Origin: an uncultured Erythrobacteraceae bacterium
GTDB taxonomy: Bacteria > Pseudomonadota > Alphaproteobacteria > Sphingomonadales > Sphingomonadaceae
Assembly (NCBI GenBank): GCA_950071875.1
Contig: CATMNW010000009.1
Coordinates: 1 to 22,234, forward strand
Length of the DNA stretch: 22,234 bases
Reading direction: 5' to 3'
Part shown: positions 6,868 through 13,192 of the stretch, piece by piece
Layout of the letters: every line of letters starts with the position of its first letter
How positions within the stretch are numbered: the stretch's first letter is position 1
The notes under the pieces: generated by a model
What the model was told of the DNA's origin: nothing
Databases searched by the model: none
Seen by the model: only the letters and a program-made list of their open reading frames with translations
Program-made: the position numbers and the translations under genes

Positions 6868-7516
6868 TAAACGCAAACCCGTGCTCGTCGTCGGCCTCGG
6901 CCGGTTCGGCGCTGCGGTTGCCCAGACACTGGAGCGCATGGGTCACGAAGTGCTTGGCGTCGATACCGACGCGCGGCTGGTGCAGGCGCATGCTGGCGAA
7001 CTGACCAAGGTCATCGAAGCGGATTGCACACAAACCGAAACCCTGCAGCAACTGGGCATTGGCGATTTCCAGGCAGCCGTCGTCGGGATTGGAACCGACA
7101 TCGAGGCCAGCGTCCTTACCGTTCTGGCGCTTTCCGACCTTGGCATGGAGAACATCTGGGCCAAGGCGACCAATGACAAGCATGCTCGCATCCTCGAACG
7201 CACCGGAGCGCATCACGTGGTCTTTCCCGAGCAGCGCATGGGCGAACGCGTGGCGCACCTGCTCAACGAGCGGCTGCTCGACTTCATTTCCTTCGGCGAC
7301 GAGTTCGCCATCGCACGGCTCAAGGCTCCGGAGCCGATTGTGGGCTTACCATTGGTGACCAGCGAATGCCGCCGGAAATTCGATGTGACCGTGGTAGGTG
7401 TCAAACGTGAAGGTCAGAATTTCATTCACGCAGTGCCGGACACCATCATTTTCCAGGACGACGAACTCGTCGTGTCGGGAAAGATCGACAATATCGAAAA
7501 ATTCTCCGCAATATAG
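6857..7516 (+). CDS. ktrA: TrkA/KtrA-family potassium uptake regulatory subunit (TTG start)
   Basis: The cytoplasmic ring subunit that gates the KtrB channel on nucleotide binding. It has 219 residues: RCK-N Rossmann domain (about 7-125, GLGRFG at 13-18, acidic D36 at the end of the second strand, with a second acidic loop near 55), then an RCK-C domain (about 140-219). An open frame extends upstream to an ATG at 6776, but that would add 27 unrelated residues inside ktrB. The TTG at 6857 has a GAGGA ribosome binding site 8 bases upstream and gives MSADKRKPVLVVGLGRFG and the usual family length, so I chose it. The gene ends 6 bases before the opposing ccrM stop, with no room for a terminator. 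Confidence 0.94.
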   Translation: MSADKRKPVLVVGLGRFGAAVAQTLERMGHEVLGVDTDARLVQAHAGELTKVIEADCTQTETLQQLGIGDFQAAVVGIGTDIEASVLTVLALSDLGMENIWAKATNDKHARILERTGAHHVVFPEQRMGERVAHLLNERLLDFISFGDEFAIARLKAPEPIVGLPLVTSECRRKFDVTVVGVKREGQNFIHAVPDTIIFQDDELVVSGKIDNIEKFSAI

Positions 7517-7522
7517 AGGGAG

Positions 7523-8662
7523 CTAGTCTTCCACCGCCAGCAGATACAGCTGCCGTGCGGCGTCGATCGGTTTGATCTCGCCACCCTGCTCGAAGTGCCA
7601 GAAGGTCCAGCCATTGCAGCTGGGGGCGCCCTGCAGGTCCTTGCCAAGTCCGTGGATGCTGCCGGTCTGCTTGCCAAGCGCCAGCGACCCGTCCGCCCTC
7701 ACGGTCGCAGTCCAGCGGCGCTTCTTGTCGAATACTTGCGTGCCGGGCTTGAGATACCCGTTCTCGACCAGCGCGCCGAAGGCCACCTTGGGGGCGCTGC
7801 GGCCGGCCTGCATGGTGGTGAGCGCGCTTTCATCGAGCGGGAGTTCCTTTTCGATCCGCTTCAGCGCCGCATCGCGGTAAATGCCCTCGCGCTCGCAGCC
7901 GATCCACTCGCGGCCCAGGCGCTTGGCGACAGCGCCCGTGGTGCCGGTGCCGAAGAAGGGGTCGAGCACGACATCGCCGCGCTCGGTCGTGGCCAGCAAT
8001 ACGCGGTACAGCAGGCTTTCGGGCTTCTGCGTCGGGTGGACCTTGTGGCCGCCCTCCTTCAGCCGCTCCGCCCCATTGCAGATCGGCAGGACCCAGTCGC
8101 TGCGCATCTGGAGCTCGTCATTGAGCGTCTTCATTGCGCGGTAGTTGAAATGATACTTCGCCTTCTCGCCCTGCGAACACCACAGCAGCGTCTCATGCGC
8201 GTTGGTGAAGCGCGTGCCGCGGAAATTGGGCATGGGGTTGGACTTGCGCCAGACGATGTCGTTCAAGATCCAGAAGCCCAGATCCTGCAGGATCGCACCG
8301 ACGCGGTAGATGTTGTGATAGCTGCCGATGACCCACAGCCCGCCGTCGGGCTTCAGGATACGCTTGGCCTCGATCAGCCAGGCGCGCGTGAAATCGTCGT
8401 AAGCCTTGAAGGTGTCGAACTTGTCCCAGTCGTCGGTCACCGCATCGACATGGCTGCCGTCGGGCCGGTTAAGATCGCCGCCGAGCTGCAGGTTGTAGGG
8501 CGGATCGGCGAAGACGAGGTCTACGCTGGCGGTCGGGATGGACCGCATGGCTTCCACGCAGTCGCCCGGAATGATCTGCCCCAGCGGGAGCAGTTCCTTC
8601 GGTGTTTCTACAGCCTTTACCGTCGCTTTCGCGCGACTCTTCGTGGTCTCGATGACCCCCAT
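7523..8662 (-). CDS. ccrM: Cell-cycle adenine DNA methyltransferase CcrM (GANTC)
   Basis: A beta-class N6-adenine methyltransferase that methylates GANTC in alphaproteobacteria; in Caulobacter it is made late in the cell cycle. 379 residues: catalytic DPPY at 53-56 within VFADPPYNLQLGGDLNRPDG, the AdoMet-binding motif DPFFGTGTTG at 234-243, target-recognition region between, and the C-terminal CcrM-specific domain (about 290-379) with the SCNGWTFWHFE signature (348-358). There is an N-terminal extension of about 20 residues compared with the Caulobacter enzyme, beginning MGVIETTKSRAK. GGGACGGACATC precedes the ATG. No restriction enzyme gene is adjacent, which fits a solitary methylase. Its upstream region carries clustered GANTC, CtrA-like and DnaA sites (see separate entries), indicating cell-cycle control. 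Confidence 0.97.
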   Translation of the reverse strand: MGVIETTKSRAKATVKAVETPKELLPLGQIIPGDCVEAMRSIPTASVDLVFADPPYNLQLGGDLNRPDGSHVDAVTDDWDKFDTFKAYDDFTRAWLIEAKRILKPDGGLWVIGSYHNIYRVGAILQDLGFWILNDIVWRKSNPMPNFRGTRFTNAHETLLWCSQGEKAKYHFNYRAMKTLNDELQMRSDWVLPICNGAERLKEGGHKVHPTQKPESLLYRVLLATTERGDVVLDPFFGTGTTGAVAKRLGREWIGCEREGIYRDAALKRIEKELPLDESALTTMQAGRSAPKVAFGALVENGYLKPGTQVFDKKRRWTATVRADGSLALGKQTGSIHGLGKDLQGAPSCNGWTFWHFEQGGEIKPIDAARQLYLLAVED

Positions 8663-8683
8663 GATGTCCGTCCCTGTCCTTGG

Positions 8684-8692
8684 TTATCCACA
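8684..8692 (+). promoter_or_regulatory. Perfect DnaA box TTATCCACA in the ccrM leader
   Basis: TTATCCACA is an exact match to the consensus DnaA box (TTATNCACA). It lies 22-30 bases upstream of the ccrM ATG and 4 bases from the nearest GANTC. Its position would let DnaA affect ccrM transcription or let local origin-like DnaA titration occur. A single 9-mer can arise by chance. Confidence 0.5.
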
Positions 8693-8696
8693 GGGT

Positions 8697-8849
8697 GAGT
8701 CCAAATGGATTCCCGGTCAAGCACGAAAAACCTCGCACAGCATGGTTAATACCGGGTTGATGACAGGGAACAGAAGGTGTCCGGCACAAGATATTGAGTC
8801 GGCATGGAATCTGCAGACTCAAGATGGTGGGGTGTGGCCTCAAAGACTC
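8697..8849. promoter_or_regulatory. Cluster of six GANTC methylation sites upstream of ccrM
   Basis: GAGTC 8697-8701, GATTC 8708-8712, GAGTC 8796-8800, GAATC 8807-8811, GACTC 8816-8820 and GACTC 8845-8849. The first five lie in the 177-base gap; the last is in the end of the kinase gene. Random expectation is about 0.6 in 153 bases. Two pairs (8697/8708 and 8796/8807) are each spaced 11 bases, one helical turn. CcrM methylates GANTC, and in Caulobacter sites in the ccrM leader take part in repression of its own gene. Confidence 0.8.
8743..8760 (-). promoter_or_regulatory. CtrA-like binding site of the ccrM promoter
   Basis: Read on the minus strand this is TCAA-N7-TTAACCAT, where the two half-sites TTAA (8746-8749) and TTGA (8757-8760 on the plus strand) are seven bases apart. 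The CtrA consensus is TTAA-N7-TTAA, and TTAACCAT is a frequent extended half-site. It lies 81-98 bases upstream of the ccrM start, with two GANTC sites between it and the gene, as in Caulobacter where CtrA activates ccrM. The match is 7 of 8 core bases. Confidence 0.65.
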
Positions 8850-9958
8850 GTCTGGGACAATCCCTTGTCGGAAAGTTCGCGCGGTATATGCAGCACGAAG
8901 CAGGCGCCGCCTCGGGACGTGTCCCGAATTTCCAGATAGCCATCGTGAAGATGCGCAATCCGCTGGCACAGGGTCAGGCCCATCCCCAGGCCTTCGGCAT
9001 TGCCGTCGCGGTAGAACTGGTTGAAGACATCCTTCTTGCGATCGTCGGGAATACCCTTCCCGTTGTCGGACACGAAGAAGACGTGTTCATCGCCCTCGCT
9101 CTCGTAATGGATCGTGACGGTCGGCTTTTCGGCCCCGGTATGCTTGATCGCATTTTCGATCAGGTTCTGGAATAGCTGACGCAAGAGATTGGGCTCGACC
9201 ACCGAAACCGGCATGCGCGCGATATTCAGCGTAAGGTCGGCAGCTTCGATCGCGGCGGATAGGTTGAAGCGCACTTCTTCCATCAGCAGGTTGATGTCGT
9301 GCTTGGCGAAATCGAGTTCGCGCGCTTCTGCCGCTGCCGCCTTGAGCATCGAGCCGATATAGTTGCTCAGCCCCATCGTACTGTCCTTGATCGAGCCGAG
9401 AACGGCGTTCGAACGTTCGCTGAGCGTATTGTTCTTGTCACGCTTGATGATGTTGAGCCCGGCGAGCAGGCTGGCCATCGGATTCTTCAGGTCGTGCGCG
9501 ATTGAATTGGAATAGACCTTGAGCTGGGCGTTCAGTCGCACCAGCCGCTTCTCGCGCGAGGACAGCGTGGAAATGTCGGTCGCTATGGCCACCAGAAACC
9601 GTTCGCCATCCGGTCTCACGATCGAGAACTTGCGTGTCAGCAGCGTCAGGCGATCACCTTTCCAATCGGTAATTTCCTCGACGATTTCGCTGTGCCCCTG
9701 CTCCATCGCGCGGCGATCCTCGGCAAGGAACAGTTCGGCCTCTTTCGGATCGAAACTCTCTACAGTCGTCGATCCCAGGATCGCGTCCCGATGGTCCGGC
9801 GGGTAGACTTCCCTGAAAGCCTTATTGGCATAGACGATGCGGCTTTCCTCATCCTTCACGAAGACGAGGTTGGGGTCGTAATCGAGGATGAATGCAAACA
9901 GGTCTTCGCCGTCGAACGGGATCGGCCCGGCGTGTTCGCGATAATGACTGCCCGGCAT
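8840..9958 (-). CDS. Soluble PAS-domain sensor histidine kinase (orphan)
   Basis: A 372-residue kinase without membrane helices, hence cytoplasmic. A PAS domain lies at about 18-132 (FVKDEESRIVYANKAFREVY near its start, ending VAIATDIS). Then come a short coiled linker, a DHp domain with phosphoacceptor H155 in IAHDLKNP (153-160), and a catalytic ATPase domain with N-box NLIENAIKH (265-273), DNGKGIP (298-304) and GLGMGL (323-328). The reading frame extends 37 codons upstream, but the ATG at 9958 has an AAGGGG ribosome binding site 7 bases ahead and starts just before the PAS domain. No response regulator is adjacent. It is upstream of ccrM on the same strand but separated by a 177-base promoter region. 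PAS ligand unknown. The stop overlaps a GANTC-rich area. Confidence 0.92.
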   Translation of the reverse strand: MPGSHYREHAGPIPFDGEDLFAFILDYDPNLVFVKDEESRIVYANKAFREVYPPDHRDAILGSTTVESFDPKEAELFLAEDRRAMEQGHSEIVEEITDWKGDRLTLLTRKFSIVRPDGERFLVAIATDISTLSSREKRLVRLNAQLKVYSNSIAHDLKNPMASLLAGLNIIKRDKNNTLSERSNAVLGSIKDSTMGLSNYIGSMLKAAAAEARELDFAKHDINLLMEEVRFNLSAAIEAADLTLNIARMPVSVVEPNLLRQLFQNLIENAIKHTGAEKPTVTIHYESEGDEHVFFVSDNGKGIPDDRKKDVFNQFYRDGNAEGLGMGLTLCQRIAHLHDGYLEIRDTSRGGACFVLHIPRELSDKGLSQTSL

Positions 9959-10301
9959 GCCCCATCCCCTTGCCTGAGCCCCGTAGATAACGCGAAACAG
10001 AAAAATTTCAACCACTTGCATTTTGCAATCGGTGTCCAATGCGACGCCATCGAACGCTGCGCCCGGCAATCCTCCAGCGGGTTGTTACGAGTTATCGTTA
10101 GGTTATCCCCCGCTGGCGTGCTAACGCAGAATTGCTGACGTCGAAATTTGCGACGGACTTCGGATTTTGACGACCGCCGCTTGCTCATCGTAGCCCCGGC
10201 GCAAACCAGACGACGACTTCCTTTCATCGGACGATTTTTAAGCACGACCACGCCGCATGTCGCGGCGGGGCAACCCAATGCGTTCTCGAAAGGAACCACA
10301 C
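9959..10301. promoter_or_regulatory. 343-base divergent region: kinase promoter and long cold-shock leader
   Basis: No gene is supported on either strand. It carries: (i) the AAGGGG ribosome binding site of the kinase (about 9966-9971); (ii) a small palindrome TTGCA-TTT-TGCAA at about 10016-10028; (iii) CCAGCGGG (10074-10081) pairing with CCCGCTGG (10109-10116) around a 27-base loop rich in GTTA repeats; (iv) CGCCGC (10251-10256) pairing with GCGGCG (10262-10267), 35 bases upstream of the cold-shock start. Long structured leaders are common in cspA-type genes. I could not fix transcription starts. Confidence 0.5.
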
Positions 10302-10514
10302 ATGAGCAAGACCGGAACGGTAAAATTCTTCAACGCCGACAAGGGCTATGGTTTCATCCAGCCGGATGACGGTTCGGACGACAGCTTCGTACACATCACC
10401 GCCGTGCAGGCGGCCGGCATGCAGACGCTCGATAAGGAACAGCGCCTGAACTACGAAGTCGAGACCGGCCGCAACGGCAAGGCCAGCGCAGTCAACCTTT
10501 CGGCTGCCGACTGA
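10302..10514 (+). CDS. CspA-family cold-shock protein
   Basis: A 70-residue single-domain RNA/DNA chaperone that melts mRNA structure. RNP1 KGYGFI (14-19) and RNP2 FVHI (29-32) are intact, with the usual GTVKFFNADKGYGFIQPDDG start and an NLSAAD end. An upstream in-frame start at 10257 exists, but AAAGGA (10289-10293) places ribosomes at the ATG 10302, and the protein then has the standard length. It is preceded by the long leader described above. A small helical-protein gene follows 71 bases later behind a GC-rich hairpin, probably on the same transcript. Confidence 0.96.
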   Translation: MSKTGTVKFFNADKGYGFIQPDDGSDDSFVHITAVQAAGMQTLDKEQRLNYEVETGRNGKASAVNLSAAD

Positions 10515-10522
10515 TCGAACAG

Positions 10523-10560
10523 GGTCGCGCAGCATTGCTTCACGCATATGCTGCGCGGCC
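10523..10560 (+). repeat. 13-bp hairpin between the cold-shock gene and the small helical gene
   Basis: GGTCGCGCAGCAT (10523-10535) pairs with ATGCTGCGCGGCC (10548-10560), with one G-U pair and a 12-base loop. No T-run follows. It may be an attenuator, a processing site or an mRNA 3' stabiliser that separates expression of the two small genes. It ends 26 bases before the next start codon. Confidence 0.5.
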
Positions 10561-10585
10561 ACCCTTCCCCACATCGGGAGGCCAT

Positions 10586-10798
10586 ATGAGCCAGACTTAC
10601 GAATTCTATTCGGCGCGTGCGAAGGAAGCCGCTGCCGAAGCCAAGGTCGCGACACTCGATAATGTGCGCGACCGCGCCCTGCGCTCGCACGCAACCTGGA
10701 CAACTCTGGCCAACCAGGCCCGCGCCGTCGCCAAGCAGCGCCAGAAGATCGAGGCCGACAAGGCCGCCGAGCGCGAAGCCGCCGCTTCAGACGCCTAA
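10586..10798 (+). CDS. Small helical charged protein, unknown function
   Basis: A 70-residue protein that I can describe but not name. It is almost entirely helical, rich in alanine, lysine and glutamate, and starts MSQTYEFYSARAKEAAAEAK. The core ATLDNVRDRALRSHATWTTLA resembles a short motif (ATLDNVR-x-R-x-LRSxxxW) found in many small sphingomonad proteins. GGGAG (10576-10580) precedes the ATG with 5-base spacing; an upstream in-frame start at 10535 falls inside the hairpin and is unlikely. It follows the cold-shock gene. Its TAA stop overlaps the TAG of the opposing rnhB in CTAA. Confidence 0.75.
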   Translation: MSQTYEFYSARAKEAAAEAKVATLDNVRDRALRSHATWTTLANQARAVAKQRQKIEADKAAEREAAASDA

Positions 10799-11436
10799 GC
10801 CGCGCTTTCCGCAAAAAGATCGCATTGCGATACCGGCGCGAAACTGCGGCGGTGCAGCGGGCTCGGGCCATGGATACGCAGCGCTTCGATGTGCTGTTTC
10901 GATCCGTATCCCTTGTTGCTCTCCCATCCGTAATGAGGGTGCGACAAGGCTGCGTCCGTCATGATCCGGTCGCGGTATTCCTTGGCCAGAATGCTTGCCG
11001 CGCCGATACATTTTTCCTTGCCATCTCCCCCCACGATCGGGCGCGCGTCTTTCCAGCGCCAGTCAGGGTGCCGGTTCCAGGGGCTCATGTTCCCGTCGAT
11101 CAACACGGCTTCGGGTTCGCACCGTAGCGCCTCCACCAGCCGGGTCACGGCCAGTGTCATCGCCCACATGGTTGCTTGGAATATGTTCAGCCGGTCGATG
11201 TCCGCGGGTTCCACCACCGCCAGTCCCCACGCGCATTTTTCACGGATTTGCGGCTCCAGCAGGGAACGCCGCTTGGCTGAAAGCTTTTTGGAATCGTCGA
11301 GACCGTCCGGGGGATTGCTGCACAGCACCGCCGCGGCGGCCACAACCGGTCCCGCCAGGGGGCCACGGCCGGCTTCGTCGACACCGACGATCAGGGGCGC
11401 CCCGCCCAGGCCGCCAGAGGGAGAATAATTGTACAT
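10795..11436 (-). CDS. rnhB: Ribonuclease HII
   Basis: Cleaves the RNA strand of RNA-DNA hybrids and begins removal of misincorporated ribonucleotides. 213 residues from the ATG at 11436. The acidic active site is clear: VDEAGRGPLAGPV (19-31, with D20 and E21), LIDGN (D114), and GGDGKEKCIGAASILAKEYRD (136-156). An in-frame start upstream at 11496 would add 20 residues that overlap the dehydrogenase gene and are atypical, so I prefer ATG 11436. That start codon overlaps the start of the divergent sugar dehydrogenase inside the palindrome CATG. Only a weak AGGA sits upstream. The 3' end overlaps the opposing small gene by 4 bases. Confidence 0.95.
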   Translation of the reverse strand: MYNYSPSGGLGGAPLIVGVDEAGRGPLAGPVVAAAAVLCSNPPDGLDDSKKLSAKRRSLLEPQIREKCAWGLAVVEPADIDRLNIFQATMWAMTLAVTRLVEALRCEPEAVLIDGNMSPWNRHPDWRWKDARPIVGGDGKEKCIGAASILAKEYRDRIMTDAALSHPHYGWESNKGYGSKQHIEALRIHGPSPLHRRSFAPVSQCDLFAESAA

Positions 11437-12595
11437 GCGCAAGTCCGTCCTGCTCGCCAGTCTATCGCCCGCACTGCTGCTCGCAAGCTGTGGCAATGGC
11501 TATTCCACCGATGGCACCGCCGAGGCGGTATCGACACCTGCGCCAAGCGGTGCGTTCGACGGGTCTTTCGCTATTGCCGAATACGGCACCTTCGAAGAAC
11601 CCTGGGCCTCGGCCTTCATTCCCGGTACTTCCATTCTTTTCGTGACCGAAAAAGGCGGCACTGCGAAAATCGTCGATACGTCATCGCGCAGCGAGATGTC
11701 CGTGAGCGGCCTGCCCGAAGTGGATTACGGCGGCCAAGGCGGCCTTGGCGATGTGGCTTTCCTGCCCTCGCAAGCATCTTCGACGGTGAACAACCGCACG
11801 ATCTATCTCAGCTGGGTCGAAGCCGGCACCGGCGATACCCGCGGGGCGGTTGTCGGGCGCGGTACACTGAATTGCGAACAGGCGAACGCCTGCACCATCG
11901 AAGGGCTTTCGGTCATCTGGCGTCAGGCCCCCAAGGTAACGGGCCGCGGCCATTATTCGCATCGCATCGTATTCAGCCCTGACGAACAGTACATGTTCAT
12001 CGCCAGCGGTGACCGGCAGAAGATGGAACCTGCGCAGGATACATCGAACACGCTTGGCAGCATCGTGCGTCTCAACCTCGACGGTTCGCCCGCAGCGGGC
12101 AATCCCGTTACCGAAGAAATCTGGTCCTATGGCCACCGCAACATCTTGGGAATGGACTTCGACGCGCAAGGCCGCCTGTGGGAGATCGAGCACGGCCCCA
12201 AGGGCGGTGACGAGCTGAACCTTGTGCAGAGCGGCGCGAACTACGGCTGGCCGCTGCGTTCGGATGGCGTGCATTACGACGGCGATCCCATCCCCGACCA
12301 TAGCGCGGACGATGGCTTCATGAAGCCGGCGCTGGAATGGACGCCTGTCATCGCGCCGGGGAACATGGTCTTCTACTCCGGCAACCTGTTCGAAGGGATG
12401 ACCGGCGATCTGGTGATATCGGGCCTCAAGACGAAGGCTTTGATCCACGTAGCCATCGATGGGGAGTCCGCTCGCGAAGTGGCTCGCTACGACATGGACG
12501 AACGGATCCGTTCGGTCATCGAAGGACCGGATGGCGCGCTCTGGGTGCTTGAAGACGGCGAAGGTGCGCGGCTGCTCAAGCTAACACCGGGCTAA
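11435..12595 (+). CDS. PQQ-dependent aldose sugar dehydrogenase family lipoprotein
   Basis: A beta-propeller of the soluble glucose/sorbosone dehydrogenase family (YliI/Asd-like), which oxidises sugars with PQQ in the periplasm. 386 residues. The N-terminus is a lipoprotein signal with lipobox LLAS-C (C19), so it is probably anchored in a membrane. Visible propeller motifs are GLGDVAFLP, HYSHRIVFSPD, SGDRQKMEPAQDTSNTLG, IWSYGHRNILGM, WEIEHGPKGGDELN and GANYGWP. The start could also be TTG 11429, two codons earlier; GAGGGAG (11417-11423) fits ATG 11435 better (11-base spacer). The start codon overlaps that of rnhB on the other strand. Whether the organism makes PQQ cannot be seen here. Confidence 0.9.
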   Translation: MRKSVLLASLSPALLLASCGNGYSTDGTAEAVSTPAPSGAFDGSFAIAEYGTFEEPWASAFIPGTSILFVTEKGGTAKIVDTSSRSEMSVSGLPEVDYGGQGGLGDVAFLPSQASSTVNNRTIYLSWVEAGTGDTRGAVVGRGTLNCEQANACTIEGLSVIWRQAPKVTGRGHYSHRIVFSPDEQYMFIASGDRQKMEPAQDTSNTLGSIVRLNLDGSPAAGNPVTEEIWSYGHRNILGMDFDAQGRLWEIEHGPKGGDELNLVQSGANYGWPLRSDGVHYDGDPIPDHSADDGFMKPALEWTPVIAPGNMVFYSGNLFEGMTGDLVISGLKTKALIHVAIDGESAREVARYDMDERIRSVIEGPDGALWVLEDGEGARLLKLTPG

Positions 12596-12616
12596 GCTGA
12601 AATTGATCGACTCTGC

Positions 12617-12643
12617 GGTCGCGCGGCCCTAATCCGCGCGACC
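12617..12643 (+). promoter_or_regulatory. 10-bp GC-rich hairpin directly before the GNAT start codon
   Basis: GGTCGCGCGG (12617-12626) pairs exactly with CCGCGCGACC (12634-12643) across a 7-base loop (CCCTAAT). One base separates the stem from the ATG at 12645, and no Shine-Dalgarno sequence is present. It could be a terminator-like end for the dehydrogenase gene (but there is no T-run) or a translational block for the acetyltransferase. Confidence 0.6.
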
Positions 12644-12644
12644 C

Positions 12645-13166
12645 ATGGCGACCATCGTCCCCCTTTCCGCCATCGATCCGTCGATGATCGAAGACCTGCT
12701 GGATGCCGCATTCGGCGAAGGTCGGCACGCGCGTACCGCATATCGCATACGTGAAGGTGTGGAATGGCTCGAAGCCTTGAGCTTCGCTGCGCTGGACGAA
12801 GACGATTACCTCGCTGCCACCATCCAGCTATGGCCTGTCGCGCTGACAGACCCGCAAGGCCGTGCGCACCCCTTGATCATGGTGGGTCCTGTCGCGGTAA
12901 TGCCGCAACGGCAGGGGGACGGTTTCGGCAAGGCATTGCTTGCCGCCAGTCTCGGCGCGATCGATGCCGGTTTCGAAGACGGTGCCAGACCGCTTCCGCA
13001 GGTAATCATCGGTGATCCCGAATATTACGGGCGGTGGGACTTCACGGCGACGCATACCGGCGGCTGGCATTGCCCCGGTCCGTATGAAAAGCATCGCTTG
13101 CTGGTTCGTTCGGGCAACCCATCGATCCTGCCGGCCGAAGGTATGCTGGGACCCTGGGCCCAATAG
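12645..13166 (+). CDS. GNAT-family N-acetyltransferase (YhbS-like)
   Basis: A 173-residue acyl-CoA-dependent acetyltransferase fold. The acetyl-CoA binding segment is V83-A-V-M-P-Q-R-Q-G-D-G-F-G-K-A (83-97), the Q/R-x-x-G-x-G/A pattern. The preceding strand contains LIMVGPVAV and the following strand contains PQVIIGDPEYYGRWDF, which resembles the uncharacterised YhbS group. Substrate unknown. The start fits the conserved-looking beginning MATIVPLSAIDPSMIEDLLDAAFGEGRHARTAYR, of which DLLDAAFG and HARTAYR look conserved. A hairpin abuts the ATG (separate entry). The gene converges on the glycosyltransferase with 26 bases between stops. Confidence 0.88.
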   Translation: MATIVPLSAIDPSMIEDLLDAAFGEGRHARTAYRIREGVEWLEALSFAALDEDDYLAATIQLWPVALTDPQGRAHPLIMVGPVAVMPQRQGDGFGKALLAASLGAIDAGFEDGARPLPQVIIGDPEYYGRWDFTATHTGGWHCPGPYEKHRLLVRSGNPSILPAEGMLGPWAQ

Positions 13167-13192
13167 GAACGGGTCGCCCCCCGGGCCGCAGA

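Noticed and set aside
5629..6939. 436-codon open frame on the minus strand over ktrB
   Set aside because: Low-complexity composition rich in Q, H, D and R, antisense to a clear potassium transporter with all four pore loops.
8684..8692. DnaA box as evidence for a replication origin
   Set aside because: A single box with no AT-rich unwinding region or repeated boxes nearby; a regulatory role is more likely.
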